Positions 48,652-59,166 of a DNA stretch of 64,000 bases are shown one piece after another. How positions within the stretch are numbered: the stretch's first letter is position 1; every line of letters starts with the position of its first letter. The position numbers and the translations under genes are program-made. This DNA comes from Gammaproteobacteria bacterium 13_2_20CM_66_19 (GTDB taxonomy: Bacteria > Pseudomonadota > Gammaproteobacteria > Steroidobacterales > Steroidobacteraceae), in NCBI GenBank assembly GCA_001914695.1, contig MNCZ01000099.1, positions 24,833 to 88,832 of the forward strand, read 5' to 3'. The notes under the pieces were generated by a model, which was given only the letters and a program-made list of their open reading frames with translations, was not told the DNA's origin and did not search any database.

Positions 48652-51230
48652 TACTGCAGGGTTCTCGCGACCTCGATGCGCGCGAAGCACTCGATCTGAT
48701 CGCCGGCGCGCACGTCCTGGTAGTTCTTGACGCCGATACCGCACTCGGTGCCGGCGCGCACCTCGTTCACGTCGTCCTTGAAGCGGCGCAGCGACTCGAG
48801 CGCGCCCTCGAAGATAACTACGTTATCGCGCAGCACGCGGATCGGATGGTTGCGCCGCACGTAGCCCTCGGTCACGAGGCAGCCCGCCACCACGCCGAAC
48901 TTGCTCGAGCGGAACACCTCGCGCACCTGCGCCACGCCCACGATCTGCTCCTTGACCTCGGGCCGCAGCATCCCGGTCATCATCTGCTTCACGTCGTCGA
49001 TGGCCTCGTAGATGATGCTGTAGTAACGCACCTCGACTCCGGTCTCCTTGACCGCCTCGCGCGCACCGGCATCGGCGCGCACGTTGAAGCCGATGACGAG
49101 CGCCTTGGAGGCCGCGGCGAGCTGCACGTCGGAGACGGTGATGCCGCCCAGGCCGCTGGCGACGATCTTCACCTGAACCTCCTCGGTGGAGAGCTTGGTG
49201 AGCGCCTCGCGCAGCGCCTCGGCGCTGCCCTGCACGTCGGCCTTGATGAGCACCGACACCAGCCCCGCCTTGTCCTCGCCGATCTGCGAGAACGCGTCCT
49301 CGCCGCGCGGTGTCTGGCGCGCGAGCTTGACGTCGCGGAACTTGCCCTGCCGGTAGAGCGCCACCTCGCGAGCTTTGCGCTCGCTCTCCACCACCAGCAG
49401 GTCATCCCCGGCGTTGGGAGCGCTCGAGAGGCCGAGTACCACCACCGGCATCGAGGGCGGCGCCTCGGTGACCGCCTTGCCGTTCTCGTCGAACATCGCG
49501 CGCACCCGCCCGTACTCGGAGCCTGCGATGATCGGATCGCCGAGGCGCAACGTACCCTTCTTCACGAGCACCGTCGCCACCGCGCCGCGCCCCTTCTCCA
49601 CGCTCGATTCGATCACCACACCGGAGGCGAGCCCGGTGCGCGGTGCGCCGAGCTCGAGAACTTCCGCCTGCAGCAGGATCGCATCGAGCAGCTGATCGAT
49701 CCCCTGTCCGGTGCGCGCCGAGACCGGCACGAACATGTTCTGCCCGCCCCAATCCTCGGAAATCACCTCGTGCTTCGAGAGCTCGGTGCGCACGCGGTCC
49801 GGGTCGGCGTCGCTCTTGTCGATCTTGTTGACGGCCACCACGATCGGCACGCCGGCCGCGCGCGCGTGCTGGACGGCCTCGATGGTCTGCGGCATCACGC
49901 CGTCGTCGGCCGCGACCACCAGCACCACGATGTCGGTGGCCTTGGCGCCACGCGCCCGCATGGCCGTGAATGCCGCGTGGCCCGGGGTATCGAGGAAGGT
50001 GATCACGCCCTTCGGGGTCTCGACGTGATAGGCGCCGATGTGCTGGGTGATGCCGCCCGCCTCGCCTGCCGCGACCTTGGTGCGGCGGATGTAGTCGAGG
50101 AGCGAGGTCTTGCCGTGGTCGACGTGACCCATGACGGTCACGACCGGCGGACGCGGCGCAACTTCCGCCTCGGCCTGCGCTCCCTGCAGGCCCTCCTCGA
50201 TCTGGTTCTCCTTGAGGACCTTCGGCGTGTGGCCCATCTCCTCGACCACGAGCACCGCGGTGTCCTGGTCGATCGGCTGGTTGATGGTGGCCATGACGCC
50301 CATGTTCATGAGCGCCTTGATAACCTCGGTCGCCTTCACGGCCATCTTCTGCGCCAGCTCCGCCACCGTGACGGTCTCGCCGACGCCGACCTCGCGCACC
50401 ACCGGTGCGGTCGGCATCTCGAATCCGTGCCGGCCCTCGGCGGCCGCCGGAACGGGGCGCGCCTTGGCGCGGCGTTTCTTCTTATAGCGCGAGCTGACGT
50501 CGCCGGTGACGTGCAGCTCCTGGCGGCCGTAGCGGGTTTGCTTGTCGTCGGCCGCGGCCGCCGGAGCGGCGGCGACGGCGGCGGCGGCGGCGGCGACGCG
50601 CTCGCGCGCGACCGGTGGGGGCGGGGGACTCGCCGGCGGGCGCTCCCGGTCGCCCTCGCGCCGCTCGTGCTCCTCGCGCTCACGCGTGCGTCGCGCCTCG
50701 TCCTCGCGGGTGCGCTGCTCGGCGGCGCGGCGGGCATCTTCGGCGGCGCGGCGGCGCGCCTCCTCCTCCTGCTCGACCCGGCGGCGGTTCTCGGCCTCGA
50801 GCCGCTCGCGCTCGCGCCGCTCGGCCTCGGCGCGCTCGCTCTCCGCGCGCGCGGCCTCCTCGACCTCGCGTCGGCGGTGATCGATCTCGTCCTGCTGCAC
50901 GCGCGCCCGCTCTTCCAGCACGTCGCGCTTGATGTAGGTACGCTTGCGGCGCACTTCCACGTTCACGGTGCGGGCGCGCCCCTGGACGCTCGCCAGCTTC
51001 AGCTCGCTCTGGGTCTTGCGCTTGAGCGTGATGCGGCGCGGCGCGCCGTCGCCGTCCGCCTCGCTCCCGTGGCTGCGGCGCAGGTGCGTCAGCAGCTCGA
51101 GCTTGGCGTCGTCGCTGATGCGCGCGTCGGGGCCCGACACCTTGATGCCGGCCTGGTCGAGCTGCACCAGCAACCGGTCGACCGGCACCTTGAGAACCTC
51201 GGCAAACTGGGAAACGGTCACTTCCGCCAT
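48651..51230 (-). CDS. infB: Translation initiation factor IF-2
   Basis: [90 protein letters not shown]. Confidence 0.97.
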   Translation of the reverse strand: MAEVTVSQFAEVLKVPVDRLLVQLDQAGIKVSGPDARISDDAKLELLTHLRRSHGSEADGDGAPRRITLKRKTQSELKLASVQGRARTVNVEVRRKRTYIKRDVLEERARVQQDEIDHRRREVEEAARAESERAEAERRERERLEAENRRRVEQEEEARRRAAEDARRAAEQRTREDEARRTREREEHERREGDRERPPASPPPPPVARERVAAAAAAVAAAPAAAADDKQTRYGRQELHVTGDVSSRYKKKRRAKARPVPAAAEGRHGFEMPTAPVVREVGVGETVTVAELAQKMAVKATEVIKALMNMGVMATINQPIDQDTAVLVVEEMGHTPKVLKENQIEEGLQGAQAEAEVAPRPPVVTVMGHVDHGKTSLLDYIRRTKVAAGEAGGITQHIGAYHVETPKGVITFLDTPGHAAFTAMRARGAKATDIVVLVVAADDGVMPQTIEAVQHARAAGVPIVVAVNKIDKSDADPDRVRTELSKHEVISEDWGGQNMFVPVSARTGQGIDQLLDAILLQAEVLELGAPRTGLASGVVIESSVEKGRGAVATVLVKKGTLRLGDPIIAGSEYGRVRAMFDENGKAVTEAPPSMPVVVLGLSSAPNAGDDLLVVESERKAREVALYRQGKFRDVKLARQTPRGEDAFSQIGEDKAGLVSVLIKADVQGSAEALREALTKLSTEEVQVKIVASGLGGITVSDVQLAAASKALVIGFNVRADAGAREAVKETGVEVRYYSIIYEAIDDVKQMMTGMLRPEVKEQIVGVAQVREVFRSSKFGVVAGCLVTEGYVRRNHPIRVLRDNVVIFEGALESLRRFKDDVNEVRAGTECGIGVKNYQDVRAGDQIECFARIEVARTLQ

Positions 51231-51234
51231 ACGC

Positions 51235-52728
51235 TTAACCTGCCTCGAACCACGGGGCGCGCGCGGTCATGATGAGCTTCGCCGCCTGGTCGGCGGCCAG
51301 CCCCTCGATGTCCGCGAGCTCGTCGACCGACTGCTCGGCGAGATCCTCGCGCGTGCGCACGCCGCGCCGCGCGAGGGTGAGCGCCAGGTCCGGGCTCATG
51401 CCCTCGAGCAGCAGCAGGTCATCGGCCGGCATCGACTGATCGAGCGTTTCTTCGCTCGCGATCGCCTGCGTGAGCAGTACGTCGCGCGCGCGATTGCGCA
51501 GCTCCTTCACGATGCCCTCGTCGAACTCCTCGATCGCGGCGATCTCGGCTTGCGGCACGTAGGCGATCTCCTCGATGGTCGAGAAGCCCTCCTGCGCGAG
51601 GATCGTGGCGACGTCCTCGTCGACGTCGAGCTGCTTCATGAAGTTCTGCACGAGTTCCTTCGCCTCCGTCTCGCTCTTGGTCTCGGCGTCGGATTCGGTC
51701 ATGACGTTGAGATCCCAGCCGCTGAGCTGGCTCGCGAGGCGGATGTTCTGGCCGCCGCGCCCGATCGCCTGCGACAGCTTGTCCTCCGCCACCGCGATGT
51801 CCATGCTGTGCGCGTCCTCGTCCACGACGATCGACATGACCTCCGCCGGCGACATGGCGTTGATCACGAACTGGGCAGGATTATCGACGTAGGGAATGAT
51901 GTCGACGCGCTCGCCGGCGATCTCGTTGGACACCGCCTGCACACGCGAGCCGCGCATGCCGACGCAGGCCCCCACCGGATCGATGCGCGGGTCGTTGCTG
52001 CGCACCGCGATCTTGGCGCGCACTCCGGGGTCGCGCGCCGCGCCGAGGATCTGGATGAGGCCCTGCCCGACCTCGGGGACTTCGAGCTTGAAGAGCTCGA
52101 TCAGAAACTCGGGCGCCGTGCGCGTCAGGAACAGCTGCGGACCGCGCGGCTCCGAGCGCACCTCCTTCAGGTACGCCTTGATGCGATCCTGGGGCTTCGC
52201 CTGCTCGCGCGGGATCATGTCGATGCGCGGCACGAAGCCTTCCGCGTTGCCGCCGAGGTCGATGTAGATGCCGTTGCGGTCGACGCGCTTGACCACCCCG
52301 CCCACCAGCGAGCCGACGCGGTCGCGGTAGGCGTCGACGACCTGGGCGCGCTCGGCCTCGCGCACTTTCTGAACGATCACCTGCTTGGCCTGCTGGGCGG
52401 CGATCCGCCCGAAGGCCACCGACTCCATAGGCTCCTCGACGTAGCCGCCCGCTTCAGCCTTGGGATCGAGCTCGAGCGCGTCCTCGAGCCGCAGCTCGTG
52501 CTCGGGCACCTCGAGCTCCTTGGAGTCGTCGGCGAACACTTTCCAGCGCCGGAAGGTCTCGTAGTCGCCGCTCTTGCGGTCGATGGCGACGCGCACGTCC
52601 CACTCCTCGCCGTGTTTCTTGCGGGTCGCGGACGCGAGCGCGGCTTCGAGCGCCTCGAAGATCACTTCCTTGTCGACGCCCTTCTCGTTGGAGACGGCGT
52701 CCACCACCATCAGGATTTCCTTGTTCAC
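51235..52728 (-). CDS. nusA: Transcription termination/antitermination protein NusA
   Basis: [62 protein letters not shown]...S1/KH domains, C-terminal acidic repeats. Confidence 0.97.
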   Translation of the reverse strand: MNKEILMVVDAVSNEKGVDKEVIFEALEAALASATRKKHGEEWDVRVAIDRKSGDYETFRRWKVFADDSKELEVPEHELRLEDALELDPKAEAGGYVEEPMESVAFGRIAAQQAKQVIVQKVREAERAQVVDAYRDRVGSLVGGVVKRVDRNGIYIDLGGNAEGFVPRIDMIPREQAKPQDRIKAYLKEVRSEPRGPQLFLTRTAPEFLIELFKLEVPEVGQGLIQILGAARDPGVRAKIAVRSNDPRIDPVGACVGMRGSRVQAVSNEIAGERVDIIPYVDNPAQFVINAMSPAEVMSIVVDEDAHSMDIAVAEDKLSQAIGRGGQNIRLASQLSGWDLNVMTESDAETKSETEAKELVQNFMKQLDVDEDVATILAQEGFSTIEEIAYVPQAEIAAIEEFDEGIVKELRNRARDVLLTQAIASEETLDQSMPADDLLLLEGMSPDLALTLARRGVRTREDLAEQSVDELADIEGLAADQAAKLIMTARAPWFEAG

Positions 52729-52763
52729 TGTGCCGCGTACCTCTCTAACACGCGCTTCGCCCG

Positions 52764-53225
52764 TCAGGACGCAAGCCTCGCCTCGCCAATCTCCGCAAAC
52801 CCCATCGCCACGCGCTCGCGGTCGACCTCGAGCGCGATGCCGCCCTCATCCACCGTGAGCAGCGTCCCGGTGTAGCGCCGCCGCCCGGCGCGCGGCTCCT
52901 TGAGCTCGACGAACACCCGGGAGCCGACGAAGCGCCCGAAGTGCGCCCGGGTGCGCAGCAGCCGGTCGAATCCCGGCGAGGACACCTCCAGCGTGTAGGC
53001 GGACGGGATCGGGTCCTCGACGTCGAGGAGCGAGGACACCTCGCGGCTGACGCGCTCGCAGTCATCGAGCCCGACGCCCGCTTGCGCGTCGATGTAGAGC
53101 CGCAGGAGCGAGCGGCCGTGGCCCGGGGCGTAATCGAGCTCGACGAGCTCGTACCCGAGCCGCGTGAGCAGCGGCTCGAGCAGCGCCCACAAGCGCTCGC
53201 GCAGACCTGCCGTGACCGTCTTCAT
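52764..53225 (-). CDS. rimP: Ribosome maturation factor RimP
   Basis: [79 protein letters not shown] at 53225. Confidence 0.94.
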   Translation of the reverse strand: MKTVTAGLRERLWALLEPLLTRLGYELVELDYAPGHGRSLLRLYIDAQAGVGLDDCERVSREVSSLLDVEDPIPSAYTLEVSSPGFDRLLRTRAHFGRFVGSRVFVELKEPRAGRRRYTGTLLTVDEGGIALEVDRERVAMGFAEIGEARLAS

Positions 53226-53259
53226 CGCCTTCGTTCCCGTCCGTCCCAGTGCCGCAAAC

Positions 53260-53280
53260 AAAAAAAGGGCCCCAAGGCCC
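53260..53280 (-). terminator. Intrinsic terminator 2 in the rimP leader (GGGCC-TTGG-GGCCC then T7)
   Basis: Minus strand GGGCCTTGGGGCCCTTTTTTT read directly. Confidence 0.7.
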
Positions 53281-53284
53281 ACCG

Positions 53285-53316
53285 AAAAACAAAAAGCCCC
53301 GCGGGGGGCTTTCGGT
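53285..53316 (-). terminator. Intrinsic terminator 1 in the rimP leader (AAAGCCCC-N4-GGGGCTTT then TTTTTGTTTTT)
   Basis: Minus strand AAAGCCCCCCGCGGGGCTTTTTGTTTTT; flanked by an alternative outer ACCGAAA/TTTCGGT repeat (53281-53287, 53310-53316). Confidence 0.75.
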
Positions 53317-53524
53317 CATATCTTATTCTCGGGGGCGCCGCGCTCTTTAGTCCGCTCCGCCGCGCGACACCAGCCACCCGTCCCCGCACGGCCGCAGCCC
53401 GCGCGGGGCGCGCATTTTACCGGAACCGGGGCGCGCAGGGAACAGCGCGGCAAAGGGCGCCGGGCTTCGGGCAGCGCGCCGCGCCCGGTCCTCGCCCTGG
53501 ACCCCCCGGTCTCCACCCTGGACC

Positions 53525-53534
53525 TGTATAGACA
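53525..53534 (+). promoter_or_regulatory. Candidate HutC operator (TGTATAGACA)
   Basis: Near-palindromic CTGTATAGACAAC just upstream of the hutC ATG; resembles known HutC sites of the TGTATATACA type. Confidence 0.5.
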
Positions 53535-53556
53535 ACTCGGCCCTCCCGGTGCCACC

Positions 53557-54309
53557 ATGGCGCCCCTCGCAGTCCCTCGCGATCCGCCCCCAATGTCGCT
53601 GCCCCAGGCCGCCGCCCGCTACCTCCAGGTGAAGGACTTCATCCTCGAGCGGATCGCGGGCGGGGCGCTGCGTGCCGGCGAGCGCGTGCCCTCCGAGAAC
53701 GAGCTCACCCGCACCCTGACCGTCTCGCGCATGACCGCGAACCGGGCGCTCCGCGAGCTGGCCGCGGACGGGGTGCTGGTCCGGGTGGCCGGAGTCGGCA
53801 CCTTCGTCGCCGAGCAGCGCGTGCACGCCCACCCCCTCGAGGTGCGCAACATCGCCGACGAGATCCGCGCGCGCGGCAGGCAGCATCGCGTGCGCGTGCA
53901 CGCGCTCGAGTCGGTGAGCGCCTCGCGCGAGCTCGCCGAGCGCTGCGGGGTCAAGCCCGGCGCGGCGCTCGACTACTCGCTCCTCACTCATTTCGAGGAC
54001 AGCACCCCGCTCCAGGTCGAGGAGCGCTACGTCAATCCGCAGGTCGCTCCCGGCTACCTGCGCAACGACTTCTCCCACATCACGCCCCACGAGTTCCTGA
54101 TCCGCGTGGCGCCGCTGCAGCGCGCCGAGCACATCGTGCGCGCGGTGGTGCCGGAGCGGCGTATCCGCCGGCTCCTCAAGCTCGAGGGGGACGAGGCGTG
54201 CTTGCTGATCCTGCGCCGCACCTTCTCCCGCGGACGTGTCGCCAGCGTCGCCGACCTCTATCATCCCGGTTCCCGCTACGAGCTCGCGGCGAACAGCCAG
54301 CCGAGGTAG
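53557..54309 (+). CDS. hutC: Histidine utilization repressor, GntR/UTRA family
   Basis: [67 protein letters not shown]...[16 protein letters not shown]; start 53557 or 53593. Confidence 0.93.
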   Translation: MAPLAVPRDPPPMSLPQAAARYLQVKDFILERIAGGALRAGERVPSENELTRTLTVSRMTANRALRELAADGVLVRVAGVGTFVAEQRVHAHPLEVRNIADEIRARGRQHRVRVHALESVSASRELAERCGVKPGAALDYSLLTHFEDSTPLQVEERYVNPQVAPGYLRNDFSHITPHEFLIRVAPLQRAEHIVRAVVPERRIRRLLKLEGDEACLLILRRTFSRGRVASVADLYHPGSRYELAANSQPR

Positions 54310-54313
54310 TGCC

Positions 54314-55920
54314 ATGAACGACTCCGTAAAGACCCGCCCGCCGCTGCGCGCCCCGCGCGGCACGGCCCTCTCGTGCCGAAGCTGGCTCACGGAGGCGCCG
54401 CTGCGCATGCTGATGAACAACCTCGATCCCGAGGTCGCCGAGCGGCCGCAGGAACTCGTGGTCTACGGCGGCATCGGCAAGGCGGCCCGCAACTGGCAGT
54501 GCTTCGACGAGATCGTGGCGGCGCTCAAGGCGCTCGGGGACGACGAGACGCTGCTCATTCAGTCCGGCAAGCCGGTCGGCGTATTCCCGACGCACGCAGA
54601 CGCCCCGCGCGTGCTGCTCGCCAACTCCAACCTCGTGGCGCGCTGGGCGGACTGGGATCACTTCAACGAGCTCGATCGCAAGGGGCTCATGATGTTCGGC
54701 CAGATGACCGCCGGCTCCTGGATCTACATCGGCAGTCAGGGCATCGTGCAGGGCACCTACGAGACCTTCGTGGAGATGGGGCGCCAGCACTACGGCGGGC
54801 GGCTCGCCGGCAAGTGGATTCGATGCTCGCCGTCGAGTGCCGCCCCGAGCGCATCGCCAAGCGCTTGAAGACGCGCTACCTCGACGTCGAGGCGCGAACG
54901 CTGGACGAGGCTCTCGAGATCCTCGAGCGCGCGCGGCGCGCCGCGAAGCCGGTGTCGGTCGGCCTGCTCGGCAACGCCTGCGAGGTGCTCCCGGAGCTCC
55001 TGCGCCGCGGCGTGCGCCCCGATGCGCTGACCGATCAGACCTCGGCGCACGACCCGGTCAACGGCTATCTGCCGGGCGGCTGGACGCTCGAGAAGTGGGA
55101 CCGCCTGCGCGGTGAGGATCCGGCGCAGGTCGCGCGCGAAGCGCGCGCCTCGATGCGCGCTCACGTGGAGGCGATGCTCGAGTTCCAGAAGCAGAAGGTC
55201 CCGGTTTTCGACTACGGCAACAACATCCGCCAGGTCGCCCTCGACGAGGGCCTGAAGGAGGCCTTCGCCTTCCCCGGCTTCGTGCCGGCGTACGTGCGGC
55301 CGCTGTTCTGCCGCGGCATGGGTCCCTTTAGATGGGTTGCGCTCTCGGGCGATCCGGAGGACATCTACCGCACGGACAAGAAAGTGCGCGAGCTCCTGCC
55401 AGGCGACACGCACCTGCATCACTGGCTCGACATGGCGCGCGAGCGCATCCAGTTCCAGGGGCTGCCGGCGCGCATCTGCTGGGTGGGGCTCGGCGACCGG
55501 CACCGCCTCGGCCTCGCCTTCAACGAGATGGTCGGTCGCGGTGAGCTCAAGGCGCCCATCGTGATCGGCCGCGATCACCTCGATTCGGGCTCCGTCGCCA
55601 GCCCCAACCGCGAGACCGAAGCGATGAAGGACGGCTCGGACGCGGTGGCCGACTGGCCGCTGCTCAATGCCCTCCTCAACACCGCGAGCGGCGCCACCTG
55701 GGTGTCGATCCATCACGGCGGCGGCGTCGGCATGGGCTACTCGCAGCACGCCGGCGTGGTGATCGTGTGCGACGGCACCGCGGCGGCTGCGCGCCGCATC
55801 GAGCGCGTGCTGTGGAACGATCCGGCGAGCGGCGTGATGCGCCACGCCGACGCCGGCTATGAGAGCGCCATCGAGTGCGCCCGGGCGCGCGGCCTCAACC
55901 TGCCGTTCCTGCGGGGCTGA
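54314..55920 (+). pseudogene. hutU: Urocanate hydratase, frameshifted by an internal ~64-nt deletion
   Basis: N-part [61 protein letters not shown]...[12 protein letters not shown] in one frame (to 54820); C-part [22 protein letters not shown]...GLNLPFLRG in another; the segment between (family [21 protein letters not shown]) is missing. Confidence 0.88.
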
Positions 55921-55938
55921 GCGCGGAACGGGTCGGCC

Positions 55939-57165
55939 ATGGCCGAAGCGCTCAAGCTCTGGCGCAACGCACAGCTCTACACCTGCGACGGGCACTCGCG
56001 GATCATCGCGCGCGGCGCGCTCCTGACACGCGGCAGCCGCATCGAGTGGGTCGGGGACGAAGCCGCGGTTCCCGGGGCAGCGGCGCACGAGGTGCACGAC
56101 CTCTCCGGCGCGTGGGTCACCCCGGGACTCGTCGACAGCCACACCCACCTGGTGTTCGCCGGCACGCGCGCCACCGAGTACGCCGAGCGCCTTCGCGGGC
56201 GCTCGTACGAGGAGATCGCGCTCTCGGGCGGCGGCATCCTCACCACGGTGCGCGCGGTGCGCGCGGCGAGCGAGGAGCAGCTGTTCGATGAGAGCGCACC
56301 GAGGCTCGCCTCGCTCCTGAGCGAGGGCGTGACCACCGTCGAGATCAAGTCCGGCTACGGCCTCACCCTCGCGGACGAGGCGAAGATGCTGCGCGTGGCG
56401 CGCTCGCTCGGGCGGTCATTCCCGGTGACCGTGCGCACGACGCTGCTCGCCGCCCACACGCTGCCGCCCGAATACCAGGGTCGCGCCGACGAGTACATCG
56501 ACGTCGTCGCGCGCGAGTGGCTGCCGGAGCTCGCCGGACAGGGCCTCGTCGATGCGGTGGACGTGTTCTGCGAGCGCATGGCCTTCAGCGTGGCGCAGGC
56601 CGCGCGGCTGTTCGAGGCCGCGCGCACGCTCGGCCTGCCGGTGAAGATGCACGCCGAGCAGCTCAGCAACCTCGGCGGCACGCTGATGGCGGCTGCTGCC
56701 GGCGCCCTCTCCTGCGATCACCTCGAGTACGCGGGCGAAGCGGAGGCCGCGGCGCTCGCGCGCGCCGGCACCGTGGCGGTGCTGCTCCCGATCGCCTACT
56801 ACTGCCTGGCGCCCGAGCGCCGGCCGCCGCTCGATGCGCTGCGCGCGCACCGCGTGGCGCTCGCGGTCGCGAGCGACTGCAATCCGGGGTCCGCGCCCGC
56901 GGCATCGCTCCTCACCGCGATGAGCATGGCGACGCGGCTCTTCGGGCTGACCGCGGAGGAAGCGCTGCTCGGCGCGACGCGCCATGCGGCCCGCGCTCTC
57001 GGGCTCGAATACGAGCGCGGCGCGCTCGCCCCGGGGCAGGCGGCGGACTTCGTGGCGTGGAACGTGCGCTCGATCGAGGAGCTCGGTTACTGGATTGGCT
57101 TCAATCCCCGCCGGACGGTGGTCCGCGCGGCAGAGGTGCTGCGATGGCCGAACCCGAACGCCTGA
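55939..57165 (+). CDS. hutI: Imidazolonepropionase
   Basis: WVTPGLVDSHTHLVFAGTRATEYAERLRGRSYEEIALSGGGILTTVRAVRAASEEQLFDE...DCNPGSAPAASLLTAMSMATRLFGLT. Confidence 0.96.
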   Translation: MAEALKLWRNAQLYTCDGHSRIIARGALLTRGSRIEWVGDEAAVPGAAAHEVHDLSGAWVTPGLVDSHTHLVFAGTRATEYAERLRGRSYEEIALSGGGILTTVRAVRAASEEQLFDESAPRLASLLSEGVTTVEIKSGYGLTLADEAKMLRVARSLGRSFPVTVRTTLLAAHTLPPEYQGRADEYIDVVAREWLPELAGQGLVDAVDVFCERMAFSVAQAARLFEAARTLGLPVKMHAEQLSNLGGTLMAAAAGALSCDHLEYAGEAEAAALARAGTVAVLLPIAYYCLAPERRPPLDALRAHRVALAVASDCNPGSAPAASLLTAMSMATRLFGLTAEEALLGATRHAARALGLEYERGALAPGQAADFVAWNVRSIEELGYWIGFNPRRTVVRAAEVLRWPNPNA

Positions 57166-58682
57166 AGCTTGGCTCCCGGCCGCTGCGACTCGGGGAGCTG
57201 CGGCGCGTGTACGCGGGCCCGCTGAGCGTGGCAATCGATGCGGCAGCGCTCGGCGCGGTGCGCGAGGCGCACGCCGTTACCGCGCGCCTCGCCGCCGGCG
57301 ATGCGCCCGTCTACGGGATCAACACCGGCTTTGGGCTGCTTGCGAACACCCGCATCGCCCCGGCGCAGAGAACGCTCCTGCAGCGGAACATCATCCTCTC
57401 GCACAGCGCCGGGGTCGGCCCGCTGCTCGATGACGCGATCGTGCGCCTGACGCTGGTGCTGAAGCTCGCGAGCCTGCTGCAGGGATTCTCCGGGGTGAGC
57501 GTCGAGCTGGTGCGCTTTCTCGAGCGGCTCATCAACTCCGGTCTCATGCCCTGCGTGCCGGCGCAAGGGTCGGTCGGCGCCTCCGGCGATCTCGCCCCGC
57601 TTGCGCACCTGTCGCTCGCCGTGCTCGGCCTCGGGGAAATCCGCCGTCACGGCGAGGTGCTGCCCGCCGCGGAGGCTCTGGCGCAGGAGGGACTCACGCC
57701 GCTCGCGCTCGGGCCGAAGGAGGGACTGGCGCTCCTCAACGGCACGCAGGTATCGACCGCGCTCGCGCTCGCGGGGCTCTTCGAGCTCGAGACGGTGTTC
57801 GCGGCGGCGGTGGTGAGCGGGGCGATGTCGCTCGATGCACTGCAGGGAAGCGATGCGCCCTTCGACGCGCGCATCCATCACGTGCGCGGTCACGACGGCC
57901 AGGCGCGGGTGGCGCAGGTGTACCGCGAGCTCCTCGAGGGCAGCGCGATCCGCGAATCGCATCGCACCTGCAGCCGCGTGCAGGACCCCTATTCGCTTCG
58001 CTGCCAGCCGCAGGTGATGGGGGCGTGCCTCGATCTCATGACCCAGCAGGCCGCGACGCTCGCCGTGGAAGCGAATGCGGTAACCGACAATCCGCTCATC
58101 TTTCCGGAGGCAGGCGAAGCGCTCTCGGGCGGGAACTTCCATGCCGAGCCCGTGGCGTTCACGGCCGACATCCTGGCGCTCGCCTGCGCCGAGGTCGGCT
58201 CGCTGGCCGAGCGGCGCCTGGCACTGCTCATCGATCCGAAAATGAGCGGCCTGCCGCCGTTCCTCACGCCCGACAGCGGAGTCAACTCCGGCTTCATGAT
58301 GGCGCAGGTGACCGCCGCCGCGCTCGTCGCCGAGAACCGCATGCTCTGCCACCCGGCGAGCGTCGACAGCATTCCGACTTCGGCGAACCAGGAAGATCAC
58401 GTGAGCATGGCCACGCACGGCGCGCGGCGGCTGCTCGCCATGACGGGCAACGCGCTGAACGTCGTCGCGCTCGAATTTCTCGCCGCCTGTCAGGGGTTGG
58501 ATTTCAGGGCGCCGCTCAAGACCTCGGCGCGACTCGCGGGTGCCCACGGGGCACTGCGGCTTCGGGTCCCCTTCGCGCAGAGCGACCGGCTGCTCGCACC
58601 CGACATCGCAGAGGCCGCTCTCGTCGTGCGCCGCTCCGAGGTGCAGTCGCTCGTCAGCTCCGTGCTACCGAGCTTCCGCTGA
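57144..58682 (+). CDS. hutH: Histidine ammonia-lyase
   Basis: VYGINTGFGLLANTRI...QGSVGASGDLAPLAHLSLAVLG (MIO motif ASG)...TSANQEDHVSMATHGARRL; ATG at 57144. Confidence 0.96.
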   Translation: MAEPERLKLGSRPLRLGELRRVYAGPLSVAIDAAALGAVREAHAVTARLAAGDAPVYGINTGFGLLANTRIAPAQRTLLQRNIILSHSAGVGPLLDDAIVRLTLVLKLASLLQGFSGVSVELVRFLERLINSGLMPCVPAQGSVGASGDLAPLAHLSLAVLGLGEIRRHGEVLPAAEALAQEGLTPLALGPKEGLALLNGTQVSTALALAGLFELETVFAAAVVSGAMSLDALQGSDAPFDARIHHVRGHDGQARVAQVYRELLEGSAIRESHRTCSRVQDPYSLRCQPQVMGACLDLMTQQAATLAVEANAVTDNPLIFPEAGEALSGGNFHAEPVAFTADILALACAEVGSLAERRLALLIDPKMSGLPPFLTPDSGVNSGFMMAQVTAAALVAENRMLCHPASVDSIPTSANQEDHVSMATHGARRLLAMTGNALNVVALEFLAACQGLDFRAPLKTSARLAGAHGALRLRVPFAQSDRLLAPDIAEAALVVRRSEVQSLVSSVLPSFR

Positions 58683-58758
58683 GCACGCCGCTCAAACGCT
58701 TAAGCGCACGGCCTCGCCCAGGCCGGCGCCTGTTGACATATTCCGTCCGGGCGCGATT

Positions 58759-58977
58759 TCAGGCTGGGGCGTATTCCGCCTTGGGCTTCTCCGGCGCCTC
58801 CGCCTGCTGCTCGCGTTTGATGCGCTCGTAGATCTCTTCGCGGTGTACCGCGACACTCTTCGGCGCATTGATGCCAACGCGAACCTGATTTCCCTTGACC
58901 CCCAGAACTGTAATGGTGACTTCGTCGCCGATCATTACGGTTTCGCCAACCCGGCGCGTAAGAATGAGCATCTTCAA
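58759..58977 (-). CDS. csrA: Carbon storage regulator CsrA
   Basis: [54 protein letters not shown]. Confidence 0.97.
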   Translation of the reverse strand: MKMLILTRRVGETVMIGDEVTITVLGVKGNQVRVGINAPKSVAVHREEIYERIKREQQAEAPEKPKAEYAPA

Positions 58978-59111
58978 ATCCCTCTAGATCTTTCTAGTTT
59001 TAGGTATCCCACTGCGACTCAAGCTCGACTCGAAGCTCGCTCCGTGCACGCAGTTATCCATGTCAGAGTACGGGAAAACTTCGATAAAGAGAATCCTACT
59101 GTCCCCACGGT

Positions 59112-59144
59112 AGCAAGCGCTTGAATGTATGCGCCATACGTATG
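59112..59144. promoter_or_regulatory. Cluster of palindromes CAAGCGCTTG and GTATG-CGC-CATAC-GTATG
   Basis: CAAGCGCTTG 59114-59123; GTATG-CGC-CATAC 59127-59139; CATACGTATG 59135-59144, between nagE stop and csrA start. Confidence 0.4.
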
Positions 59145-59166
59145 TTCACGCATCCAAACCGTGGGC

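Noticed and set aside
48585-51272. 895-aa plus-strand ORF antisense to infB
   Set aside because: Shadow ORF; infB is certain.
54790-56148. 452-aa minus-strand ORF across the hutU/hutI region
   Set aside because: Antisense shadow; the conserved hut proteins are on the plus strand.
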